From Myxococcota bacterium (GTDB lineage Bacteria > Myxococcota_A > UBA9160 > UBA4427): a DNA stretch of 64,000 bases. Made by a program: the position numbers and the translations under genes. Below are positions 41,211-49,172 of this stretch, piece by piece; the first letter of the stretch is position 1; each line of letters begins with the position of its first letter. The stretch covers positions 1,054,001-1,118,000 of the forward strand of contig JAWKRT010000001.1 in NCBI GenBank assembly GCA_041389495.1, read 5' to 3'. Below the pieces are notes generated by a model. The model saw only the letters and a list, made by a program, of their open reading frames with translations. It ran no database searches and had not been told where the DNA came from.

Positions 41211-42935
41211 ATGGCCGAGACGATCCACACGCCGGCGCACGGACACGACGCCCACGGCGACCATCACCACGAGATGTCGTTCTGGGAGAAGTACGTCTTC
41301 CCGCTCGACCACAAGATGATCGGCATGCAGTACATGTTCACGGGCATGTTCATGGCGATGATCGGCGGGTACTTCGCCTACGTGTTCCGCACGCAGCTCG
41401 CGTTCCCCGGGCAGGAAGTGCTCTTCTGGGGGCTCGTGTCGCCCGGCGAGTACAACGCCCTCGTCACGAACCACGGCACGATCATGATCTTCTGGGTCGC
41501 CATGCCGGTGCTGATCGCGGCGTTCGGGAACTTCCTGATCCCGCTGATGTGCGGCTGCGACGACATGGTGTTCCCGAAGCTGAATCGCCTCAGCTACCAG
41601 ATCTTCCTCCTGTCGGCGATCGTGCTGCTGGCGTCGTTCTTCGTGGAGGGCGGCGGCTTCGGCGGTGCGTGGACGGCCTACCCGCCGCTCTCGTCCACCT
41701 ACCAGTACAACCTCACGCCGATGGGCTCGACGCTCTGGGTCGTCGCCGTCGGCCTCGAGTTCGTCGCCTTCCTGCTCGGCGGCATCAACTTCGTGACCAC
41801 CGCGATGAACTCGCGGGCGCCGGGCATGCGGCTCTACGACATCCCGATCGTCGTGTGGTTCATCGTCGTCGCGAGCATCCTGTTCATGGCGTCCGTCGGC
41901 CCGCTGATCGCCGGCGCCGTGATGCTCGCGTTCGACCAGACGCTCGGCACCGCCTTCTTCGACCCGACCCGCGGCGGCGACCCGATCCTCTGGCAGCACC
42001 TCTTCTGGTTCTTCGGGCACCCCGAGGTGTACGTCGTGCTGCTGCCCGCGATCGGCATCGCGGCCGAGATCATCACGGTGTTCTCGCGCAAGAAGCTGTT
42101 CGCGTACCGCACCGTCCTCTACACGGCGTTCGGCACGGGCGTGCTGTCGTTCGCGGTCTGGGCCCACCACCAGTTCGTGGCCGGCATCGACCCGCGCATG
42201 GCCAACGTCTTCACGATCACGACGCTGCTCATCTCGGTGCCGATCGCGGAGATGTGCTTCGTCTACATCGCGACGCTCTACAAGGGGTCGATCACGCTCA
42301 CCACGCCGATGCTCTGGGCGCTCTCCTTCATCGGCGAGTTCCTGATCGGCGGCGTGACGGGCATCTTCCTCGGCGCCTCGGGCTCGGACATCTACTTCCA
42401 CGACACCTACTTCGTGCTCGCCCACTTCCACTACACGTTCTTCCCGATCGCGATCATCGGCGTGTACTCGGGCGTCACCTACTGGTACCCGAAGATGTTC
42501 GGCAGGATGCTGAACGACACGCTCGGCAAGCTGCACTTCTGGCTGACGATCATCCCGTTCAACCTGATCTTCCTGCCGCTCTTCGTGCTCGGCCTCGCCG
42601 GCCAGCACCGCCGCATCTACAACTACGAGCACTTCCCCGAGCTCGCGACGGACGAGCTCCAGATGCTGCGCGTGATCGCGACGGTGGCGCTCTGGGTGAT
42701 GCTCGTGTCCCAGTTCATCTTCATCTACAACTTCTTCTCGAGCCTCCGGAACGGGAAGAAGGCGGGCAACAACCCGTGGAAGGCGAACACGCTCGAGTGG
42801 GTGGCTCCGTCGCCGCCGCCGCACGGCAACTTCGCCGAGATGCCCACCGTGTACCGCGGGCCGTACGAGTACTCGCACCCCGATCGCCTGAAGGCGACGG
42901 GCGAGGACTACTGGCCGCAGAACGTTCCGAACTAA
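41211..42935 (+). CDS. coxA: Cytochrome c oxidase subunit I
   Basis: A 574-residue, 12-helix catalytic subunit of a haem-copper oxidase. GHPEVYVVLLPAIGI carries the CuB His and cross-linked Tyr (WFFGHPEVY), AHHQFVAGIDPRM the CuB His pair, and DTYFVLAHFHYTFFPIAIIGVYSG the high- and low-spin haem ligands. NHGTIMIFWVAMPVL is near the K channel. The N-terminus is His-rich (HTPAHGHDAHGDHHHE), perhaps a metal-binding leader. Family A (aa3-type). 28-nt gap from coxB, 21 nt to the first subunit III gene. Confidence 0.95.
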   Translation: MAETIHTPAHGHDAHGDHHHEMSFWEKYVFPLDHKMIGMQYMFTGMFMAMIGGYFAYVFRTQLAFPGQEVLFWGLVSPGEYNALVTNHGTIMIFWVAMPVLIAAFGNFLIPLMCGCDDMVFPKLNRLSYQIFLLSAIVLLASFFVEGGGFGGAWTAYPPLSSTYQYNLTPMGSTLWVVAVGLEFVAFLLGGINFVTTAMNSRAPGMRLYDIPIVVWFIVVASILFMASVGPLIAGAVMLAFDQTLGTAFFDPTRGGDPILWQHLFWFFGHPEVYVVLLPAIGIAAEIITVFSRKKLFAYRTVLYTAFGTGVLSFAVWAHHQFVAGIDPRMANVFTITTLLISVPIAEMCFVYIATLYKGSITLTTPMLWALSFIGEFLIGGVTGIFLGASGSDIYFHDTYFVLAHFHYTFFPIAIIGVYSGVTYWYPKMFGRMLNDTLGKLHFWLTIIPFNLIFLPLFVLGLAGQHRRIYNYEHFPELATDELQMLRVIATVALWVMLVSQFIFIYNFFSSLRNGKKAGNNPWKANTLEWVAPSPPPHGNFAEMPTVYRGPYEYSHPDRLKATGEDYWPQNVPN

Positions 42936-42956
42936 CGAGACGGGAACCCGACGACC

Positions 42957-43532
42957 ATGTCCGTTCGACCCATCGCGACGACGCGCAGCGTCACTGGCAT
43001 TCCCACCGGGCGCCTGGCCGTCTGGTGGGTGATCGGCTCCGAGATCGTGATCTTCGGGGGGCTGATCCTCTCCTACCTGATGCACCGGCTCGCCAACGAC
43101 GAGTGGGCGGCGCACTCGGCGAACACGAACACGACGATCGGCGCGATCAACACCTTCGTGCTGCTCACGTCGAGCCTCACGGCGGTGCTCGGCCACAAGG
43201 CGGCCGAGGAGGGCAACGGGCCGAAGGCGGCCAACATGCTGCTCTTCACGTGCCTCGGCGGCGCGACGTTCGCGGGCATCAAGGCCTTCGAGTGGACGAC
43301 GGAGATCTCGCACGGGTTCACGCTGCTCACGAACACCTTCTGGAGCTTCTACTACACGGCGTGCGGGCTGCACGCGCTCCACGTGATCGCGGGCTGCATC
43401 ATCATGCTGTTCGTCGCGGCGAGTGCGCGGAAGGGCCAGGATCTCCATCGCGTCGAGCTGATCGGGATCTACTGGCACTTCGTCGACATCGTCTGGATCT
43501 TCCTCTTCCCGCTCATCTACATCGCGAAGTGA
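42957..43532 (+). CDS. coxC: Cytochrome c oxidase subunit III, first copy
   Basis: A 191-residue five-helix form of subunit III: LAVWWVIGSEIVIFGGLILSYLMHRL, AEEGNGPKAANMLLFTCLGGATFAGIKAFEW, TNTFWSFYYTACGLHALHVIAGCIIML and GIYWHFVDIVWIFLFPLIYI, the last being the family's C-terminal signature. It stabilises subunit I and the proton-uptake path. The usual first two helices of mitochondrial-type subunit III are absent, as in many bacteria. A second, different subunit III gene follows the subunit IV gene. Confidence 0.9.
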   Translation: MSVRPIATTRSVTGIPTGRLAVWWVIGSEIVIFGGLILSYLMHRLANDEWAAHSANTNTTIGAINTFVLLTSSLTAVLGHKAAEEGNGPKAANMLLFTCLGGATFAGIKAFEWTTEISHGFTLLTNTFWSFYYTACGLHALHVIAGCIIMLFVAASARKGQDLHRVELIGIYWHFVDIVWIFLFPLIYIAK

Positions 43533-43542
43533 CGGAGGCCCC

Positions 43543-43941
43543 ATGTCGGACCACGGCGAGCACGCCGCGCACGAGACCAACTACGTCAAGATCTGGGCGA
43601 TCCTCGTCGTCCTCCTGCTCGTCAGCGTCGCCGGCCCCGAGATCGGCTACCTGACGGGCATCCGGGCGATCACGCTCTTCACGGCCTTCGGCATCGCGAT
43701 CATCAAGGCCTGGCTCGTGATCAAGAACTTCATGCACCTGAACGTCGAGAAGCGGATCATGGCCTACATGCTCACGACCTGCGTCGTGTTCATGCTGCTG
43801 TTCTTCGCGGGCTCGTCGCCCGACGTCATGAAGTTCGAGGGTCGCAACTGGACGAAGGTCGACTACCACACGCCCGAGCCCGTCTCGCACCACGAGGCGG
43901 CCGGCGGGCACGGCGAAGAGGCCGCGCCCGCGCACCACTAG
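43543..43941 (+). CDS. Cytochrome c oxidase subunit IV (prokaryotic type)
   Basis: A 132-residue protein with three hydrophobic helices: IWAILVVLLLVSVAGPEIGYL, TLFTAFGIAIIKAWLVIKNFMHL and MAYMLTTCVVFMLLFFAG. KAWLVIKNFMHL is the common core of CyoD/CtaF-type subunit IV (COX4 pro). The C-terminus is His-rich and hydrophilic (HHEAAGGHGEEAAPAHH). It starts 10 nt after the subunit III stop, so it belongs to the same operon. It supports assembly rather than catalysis. Confidence 0.88.
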   Translation: MSDHGEHAAHETNYVKIWAILVVLLLVSVAGPEIGYLTGIRAITLFTAFGIAIIKAWLVIKNFMHLNVEKRIMAYMLTTCVVFMLLFFAGSSPDVMKFEGRNWTKVDYHTPEPVSHHEAAGGHGEEAAPAHH

Positions 43942-43986
43942 TCGCGGCGCTCTCTCGCCTCGTCGCGCCCCCCGCGAGGTCGTCCG

Positions 43987-44556
43987 GTGGCCAAGGTCCA
44001 GCCGCTCCCGGTCCGCTATCAGCTCGTCCCGCACGGCGTGATGGGCATGCTCATCTTCGTCGTGACCGAGGCGATGGTCTTCGCGGGGATGATCAGCGCC
44101 TTCGCGATCGTGAAGGGCGCCGCGAAGGCGTGGCCGCCGCCCGGCCAGCCGCGTCTTCCCATCGAGGAGACCGCGTTCAACACGGCCGCGCTGCTCGCGA
44201 GCGGGCTCGCGCTCTACCTCGCAGGGCGCAGCTTCCGCGAGTCGCCCGAGCGGGCGCGCGTCCCGATGGCGACGGCGCTCGGCCTCGGCGCCTTCTTCGT
44301 GATCTTCCAGGGCTTCGAGTGGGTCGAGCTGATCGCGCAGGGGCTCACGCTCACGTCGAGCCCGCACGGGAGCTTCTTCTACCTGATCGTCGGCGCGCAC
44401 GCGCTGCACGCGCTCGGCGCGATCGCGGGCCTCGGCTGGGCGTTCTCGCGCCTGCTCCAGGGCACTCTCGCGTGGACGCAGCTCGCCCCGGTCCAGATCT
44501 TCTGGTACTTCGTGGTCGGCGTGTGGCCCGTGCTGTACGGGCTCGTCTACCTCTAG
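43987..44556 (+). CDS. Heme-copper oxidase subunit III-like protein, second copy
   Basis: A 189-residue five-helix protein: HGVMGMLIFVVTEAMVFAGMISAFAIVKGAAKAWPPPGQPRLPIEETAFNTAALLASGLALYLA, FVIFQGFEWVELIAQGLTLTSSPHGSFFYLIVGAHALHALGAIAGL and VQIFWYFVVGVWPVLYGLVYL. These are subunit III motifs (EAMVFAG, QGFEW, GAHALH), but the sequence is clearly distinct from the first copy at 42957. GTG start at 43987. Either both sit in one complex, as in some alternative oxidases, or this copy serves another enzyme. Confidence 0.85.
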   Translation: MAKVQPLPVRYQLVPHGVMGMLIFVVTEAMVFAGMISAFAIVKGAAKAWPPPGQPRLPIEETAFNTAALLASGLALYLAGRSFRESPERARVPMATALGLGAFFVIFQGFEWVELIAQGLTLTSSPHGSFFYLIVGAHALHALGAIAGLGWAFSRLLQGTLAWTQLAPVQIFWYFVVGVWPVLYGLVYL

Positions 44557-44588
44557 GGTCGCTGGAGCGAAGGATCGCGGAGGCCTCC

Positions 44589-44861
44589 ATGCGCATCGGC
44601 ATCACCTGGCTCGCTCCCGTCCTCGCGGCCGCGCTGCCGCGCGCGGCCGCCGCGTGCGCCGTCTGCAGCGGGGGCACCACCGACAACCGCTTCGAGTTCA
44701 TCGCGACGACGGCCTTCCTCACGTTCCTGCCGCTCGGCCTGATGGGCGGGATCTTCTGGTACCTGCGCCGCCGCTATCTCGCGCTCGCGAACCCGCCGCC
44801 GAGCGGCGCCGCCCAGCAGGTGCCCGCCGTCGCGCCGCGCTCGTCGCCGGTCGCGGGCTAG
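44589..44861 (+). CDS. Small CxxC membrane protein in the oxidase operon
   Basis: A 90-residue protein with an N-terminal signal-like segment ending in ALPRAAAACAVCSGG, where a CxxC pair would lie just outside the membrane, then a single helix (IATTAFLTFLPLGLMGGIFWYLRR) and a Pro/Ala-rich cytoplasmic tail. Similar small 'ACxVC' proteins recur at the end of oxidase loci, but I know of no defined function; copper handling or thiol chemistry during CuA assembly is a guess. The ATG at 44589 is 32 nt after the second subunit III; the stop is 7 nt before carbonic anhydrase. Confidence 0.65.
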   Translation: MRIGITWLAPVLAAALPRAAAACAVCSGGTTDNRFEFIATTAFLTFLPLGLMGGIFWYLRRRYLALANPPPSGAAQQVPAVAPRSSPVAG

Positions 44862-44868
44862 GTCGCGC

Positions 44869-45507
44869 GTGCCCGACGAACGACTCCGCGCGCTCTTCGA
44901 CAACAACCGCCAGTGGGCGCGCGCGAAGAGCGAAGCCGACCCCGGCTTCTTCGACCGCCTCTCGCACCAGCAGAGCCCGCGCTTCCTGTGGATCGGGTGC
45001 GCGGACAGCCGCGTTCCCGCGACGGAGATCTGCGGCCTCGACCCGGGCGAGATGTTCGTGCACCGCAACGTCGCGAACCTCGTCGTCCACACCGACTTCA
45101 ACTGCCTGGCCGTCCTGCAGTTCGCGGTCGAGGTGCTGCGCGTCTCCGACGTGATCGTCTGCGGCCACTACGGCTGCGGCGGCGTGCGCGCGGCGCTCGG
45201 CACGCGTCCGCTCGGCCTGATCGACAACTGGCTGCGCAACATCAAGGACGTGTACGAGCGCCACCGCGACGAGCTCGAGGCGGCGGGGCTCGACGCCGAC
45301 GCGCGCGAGCGCCGCATGTGCGAGCTGAACGTGCGCGCGCAGGTCGAGAACGTGTGTGCGACGACGATCGTGCAGGACGCGTGGGCGCGCGGGCAGGCGC
45401 TCACGGTGCACGGCTGCGTGTACGGCCTCGAGAACGGGCTGCTCAAGGACCTCGGCGCGAGCGTGAGCGGGCTCGAGCAGCTGGCCGCGATCTACAGGAT
45501 GGGCTGA
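44869..45507 (+). CDS. Beta-class carbonic anhydrase
   Basis: A 212-residue CynT/Can-type enzyme that interconverts CO2 and bicarbonate in the cytoplasm. Zinc ligands are C44 (WIGCADSRVP, with the D46-R48 dyad), H100 and C103 in VCGHYGCGG. Other family blocks are PGEMFVHRNVANLV, LQFAVEVLRVSDVIVCGH and HGCVYGLENGLLKDL. GTG start at 44869, 7 nt after the CxxC gene, so it is probably co-transcribed with the oxidase. It could supply bicarbonate for anaplerotic carboxylations or handle respiratory CO2. Confidence 0.92.
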   Translation: MPDERLRALFDNNRQWARAKSEADPGFFDRLSHQQSPRFLWIGCADSRVPATEICGLDPGEMFVHRNVANLVVHTDFNCLAVLQFAVEVLRVSDVIVCGHYGCGGVRAALGTRPLGLIDNWLRNIKDVYERHRDELEAAGLDADARERRMCELNVRAQVENVCATTIVQDAWARGQALTVHGCVYGLENGLLKDLGASVSGLEQLAAIYRMG

Positions 45508-45528
45508 GCGCCCGGCTCGCCCCGCGCG

Positions 45529-48186
45529 CTATCCGACCACGTTCACGAGCCGGCCCGGCACCACCACGACCTTCTTCGGCGCGCGGTCGCCGAGGTGCTT
45601 GCGCACCGCGTCGAGTGCGAGCGCGGCCTCGCGCACCGCGGCCTCGTCGGCGTCGGCCGCGACGTCGAGGTCGGCGCGCTTCTTCCCGTTCACCTGCACG
45701 ACGATGCGCACCGTGTCGGCCGCGAGCCAGCGCGCCTCCGCGGCGGGCCACGGCGCGTAGGCGATCGACTCGGCGTGGCCGAGCGCGCGCCACATCTCCT
45801 CGGCGACGTGCGGCGCGAGCGGCGAGAGCAGGAGCGCGAGCGTCTCGGCGGCCGCGTGCGGGAGCGGCGCGTCGTCGCCCTCCTTCGCGACGTCGCGCAC
45901 GAGCACCATGAGCTTCGAGATCGCGGTGTTGAAGCGCATCGCCTCGAGGTCCTCGGTGACGCCGTGGACCGTCTGCGCGACGAGCCGCTGCTGGGCTTCG
46001 GTGCCCGGGCCGTCGGCGAGCGGACGCGCGCGGTCGTCGTCGTCGAGCACGAGCTTCCACGCGCGGTCGAGGAAGCGGCGCACGCCCTGGATGCCGTCGG
46101 TCGACCACGGGGCGTCCTTGTCGAGCGGGCCGATGAACATCTCGTAGAGGCGCATCGCGTCGGCGCCGTACTGCGCGATCACGTCGTCCGGATTGACGAC
46201 GTTGCCGCGGCTCTTCGACATCTTCTCGACGACCTCCTCGAGCACGAGGCCCTCGATCGTCGGGTGGACGGGCGTGCCGTCGGGCAGGCGCCGCACGTCG
46301 CGCAGCGGCACCCAGCGCGCCTTCACCGGGCGGCCGTCGTCGACGGCGACGAAGCCCTCGCCGTCCGCGCGCACCTGCCCGTGCGCGTAGACGCGCGCGT
46401 CGCGCCGGCCCTCGTCGGCCACGTCGTCGTCGAAGTAGCGGTAGCTGTAGCCGAGGATCATCCCCTGGTTGACGAGCTTCTGGAACGGCTCGCGCGTGTG
46501 CACGACGCCGAGGTCGAACAGCACCTTGTGCCAGAAGCGCGCGTAGAGGAGGTGCAGCACGGCGTGCTCGGCGCCGCCGACGTAGAGGTCTACGGGCATC
46601 CAGTAGCGCTCGGCCTCCGCCGAGATCGGCGCGCTCGCGTTGTGCGGGTCGCAGAAGCGCAGGTAGTACCAGCAGCTCCCCGCCCACTGCGGCATCGTGT
46701 TGCGATCGCGCCGGATCGTCTCGCCCGTCCTCGGGTCCGTGAGCTCGATCCAGTCGTGCGCGCGCTCGAGCGGCGTGTCGTTGCGCCCGCTCGGGCGGAA
46801 GTCGTCGAGGTCGGGGAGCTCGAGCGGCAGCTCGTGCTCGGGCACGAGCTCGACCGTGCCGTCGGCGCGGTGCACGAGCGGGAACGGCTCGCCCCAGTAG
46901 CGCTGCCGGCTGAAGAGCCAGTCGCGCAGCTTGTACGTGACGGCGCCGCGGCCCGCGCCCGCGCGCTCGAGCTCGGCCACGATGCGCGTCTTCGCCTCGG
47001 CGGTCGGCAGCCCCGAGATCGATCCCGAGTCGACGGCGACGCCCTCGCCGGTGAACGGCAGCTCGACGTCGCCGCGGGCCGCGCCGCTCTTCGAGACCGC
47101 GTCGACGACCTTGCGAACCGGGAGCCCGAACGCGCGCGCGAACGCGAAGTCGCGCTCGTCGTGCGCGGGCACCGCCATGATGGCGCCCGTCCCGTAGCTC
47201 GCGAGCACGTAGTCGGCGACCCAGATCGGGATGCGCTCGCCGTTCACCGGGTTGGTCGCGAACGCGCCGGTCGCGACGCCCGTCTTCTCCTTCGCGTCCG
47301 CCATGCGCACGCGCTCGCTCTTGCGCCCGGCCGCCTCGACGTAGGCGCGCACCGCCGCGCGCTGCGCGTCGGCGGTGATCGTGTCGACGAGCGGGTGCTC
47401 CGGAGCGAGCACCATGTAGGTGGCGCCGTGGAGCGTGTCGGGCCGCGTCGTGAAGACCTCGATCGCGAGCGATGCGTGGCCGTCGACGGCGAAGCGCACG
47501 TGCGCGCCCTCGCTGCGGCCGATCCAGTCGCGCTGCATCTTCTTGATGGGCTCGGGCCAGTCGAGCTCCTCGAGGTCCTCGAGCAGGCGGTCGGCGTAGG
47601 CGGTGATGCGCAGCATCCACTGGCGCATCGGGACGCGCTCGACGGGGTGGCCGCCGCGCTCGCTCTTGCCGTCGATCACCTCCTCGTTCGCGAGCACCGT
47701 GCCGAGCGCCGGGCACCAGTTCACGGGCACCTCGGCCTCGTAGGCGAGGCCGCGCTCGTAGAGGCGCTGGAAGATCCACTGCGTCCAGCGATAGTAGGCG
47801 GGGTCGGTCGTGTCGAGCTCGCGCGACCAGTCGTAGCTGAAGCCGAGCGAGCGGATCTGCCGCCGGAAGTTGTCGACGTTGCGCCGCGTCGTCTCGCGCG
47901 GGTGCGTGCCCGTCTGGATGGCGTACTGCTCGGCCGGCAGGCCGAACGCGTCCCAGCCCATCGGGTGCAGCACGTTGAAGCCGCGCATGCGCTTGTAGCG
48001 GGCGACGATGTCGGTCGCCGTGTAGCCCTCGGGATGGCCGACGTGCAGCCCGTCGCCCGACGGATACGGGAACATGTCGAGCACGTAGAACTTGGGCCGC
48101 GCCGGGTCGAGCTCGGCGCGGAAGGTCTCGTTCTCGAGCCAGTACGCCTGCCAGCGGGGCTCGATGCGCTTCGGGTCGTACGCCAT
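45529..48186 (-). CDS. leuS: Leucyl-tRNA synthetase
   Basis: An 885-residue class I aminoacyl-tRNA synthetase. The HIGH-type motif is HVGH in FPYPSGDGLHVGHPEGYTATD, the editing domain contains EVFTTRPDTLHGATYMVLAPEHPLV, and KMSKS is at 655-659 (VEKMSKSRGNVVNPDDVI). Also WTQWIFQRLYERGLAY and MPQWAGSCWYYLRF. Length and order match bacterial LeuRS. The C-terminus ends VVVVPGRLVNVVG. ATG at 48186. It is convergent with carbonic anhydrase and downstream of ppsR by 108 nt. Confidence 0.96.
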   Translation of the reverse strand: MAYDPKRIEPRWQAYWLENETFRAELDPARPKFYVLDMFPYPSGDGLHVGHPEGYTATDIVARYKRMRGFNVLHPMGWDAFGLPAEQYAIQTGTHPRETTRRNVDNFRRQIRSLGFSYDWSRELDTTDPAYYRWTQWIFQRLYERGLAYEAEVPVNWCPALGTVLANEEVIDGKSERGGHPVERVPMRQWMLRITAYADRLLEDLEELDWPEPIKKMQRDWIGRSEGAHVRFAVDGHASLAIEVFTTRPDTLHGATYMVLAPEHPLVDTITADAQRAAVRAYVEAAGRKSERVRMADAKEKTGVATGAFATNPVNGERIPIWVADYVLASYGTGAIMAVPAHDERDFAFARAFGLPVRKVVDAVSKSGAARGDVELPFTGEGVAVDSGSISGLPTAEAKTRIVAELERAGAGRGAVTYKLRDWLFSRQRYWGEPFPLVHRADGTVELVPEHELPLELPDLDDFRPSGRNDTPLERAHDWIELTDPRTGETIRRDRNTMPQWAGSCWYYLRFCDPHNASAPISAEAERYWMPVDLYVGGAEHAVLHLLYARFWHKVLFDLGVVHTREPFQKLVNQGMILGYSYRYFDDDVADEGRRDARVYAHGQVRADGEGFVAVDDGRPVKARWVPLRDVRRLPDGTPVHPTIEGLVLEEVVEKMSKSRGNVVNPDDVIAQYGADAMRLYEMFIGPLDKDAPWSTDGIQGVRRFLDRAWKLVLDDDDRARPLADGPGTEAQQRLVAQTVHGVTEDLEAMRFNTAISKLMVLVRDVAKEGDDAPLPHAAAETLALLLSPLAPHVAEEMWRALGHAESIAYAPWPAAEARWLAADTVRIVVQVNGKKRADLDVAADADEAAVREAALALDAVRKHLGDRAPKKVVVVPGRLVNVVG

Positions 48187-48294
48187 GGCGCGGGAGAGTG
48201 GCGGGGGCGTGCGGGAGCGTCAACACGACGGACGGCGCGTGCGCGCGGTCGCGCGCGGGGCAGGGCGGGGGATCGCCGCTCGGCGCGGGCGGCG

Positions 48295-49140
48295 CTAGGC
48301 GCCGCGCGCGTCGTCGACCTGCAGCAGCTCGATGATCTTCGCCGCGTTCTCCTCGACGGCGCGTCCGCTCACGTCGATCACGGTCCAGCCGTGCTGGCGG
48401 AAGAGCCGCCGCGCGCGGTCGATCTCCTGCGTCACGGCGGCGGTGTCCGTGTAGCGCGAGTGCGGCGACGTGCGCAGCGACTTGAGCCGCGCCTGCCGCA
48501 CCTGCAGCAGCGTCGACGCGTCGATGTCGAGCGCGAAGACCTTGCGGCGGTCGAGCTCCTCGAGCTCGCGCGGCAGGTCGAGGCCGGCGACGATCGGCAC
48601 GTTCCCCGTCCGGTAGCCGCGCTGCGCCAGGTACATCGTGAGCGGCGTCTTCGACGTGCGCGAGACGCCGACCAGCACGATGTCGGCCTCGTACAGCGTC
48701 TTCAGGTTGGCGCCGTCGTCGTGGCGGACGGCGAACTCGACGGCCTCGATGCGCTGGAAGTAGTCGTCGCTGAAGCCGTGCAGGAGGCCCGGCTCGTGGC
48801 GCGGCTCGGCCTTCAGGTGCGCGGCGGCGCGCGCGATCAACGGGCCGAGCAGGTCGACCGTCGCGAGCCCGTGGCGCTCGGCCTCCCGAAGCAGCTCGGC
48901 GGCCTCGCGCTTCTCGACGAGGCTGAAGACGACGAGCGCGTCGAGCTCGGCCGCCTGCGCCATCACGCGGCGCACCTCGGAAGGGTGCCGCACGCCGCCG
49001 AAGATGCGCAGCCGCCACGGGTTCGTGAACTGCAGCATGACGGCGCGCACGGCCGCGGCGCCCGTCTCGCCGGTGCCGTCCGACACGACGAAGATCTCGC
49101 CCATCGGCACGCCCGGCTTGCCCTCGTGCTGCGCGGCCAT
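48295..49140 (-). CDS. ppsR: PEP synthase / PPDK regulatory protein
   Basis: A 281-residue bifunctional kinase/pyrophosphorylase of the DUF299 family, which switches phosphoenolpyruvate synthase or pyruvate phosphate dikinase off and on by ADP-dependent phosphorylation. Motifs are EIFVVSDGTGETGAAAVRAVM at the N-terminus, VEFAVRHDDG, and the P-loop-like VLVGVSRTSKTPLTMYLAQRGYRTGNVPIVAG. The C-terminus has SRYTDTAAVTQEIDRARRLFRQHGWTVIDVSGRAVEENAAKI. ATG at 49140, 32 nt downstream of the MMPL gene. The target enzyme is not in the window. Confidence 0.92.
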   Translation of the reverse strand: MAAQHEGKPGVPMGEIFVVSDGTGETGAAAVRAVMLQFTNPWRLRIFGGVRHPSEVRRVMAQAAELDALVVFSLVEKREAAELLREAERHGLATVDLLGPLIARAAAHLKAEPRHEPGLLHGFSDDYFQRIEAVEFAVRHDDGANLKTLYEADIVLVGVSRTSKTPLTMYLAQRGYRTGNVPIVAGLDLPRELEELDRRKVFALDIDASTLLQVRQARLKSLRTSPHSRYTDTAAVTQEIDRARRLFRQHGWTVIDVSGRAVEENAAKIIELLQVDDARGA

Positions 49141-49172
49141 CGCCTCGCGTCCTCGCTCCCGCGCGCTCCGCG

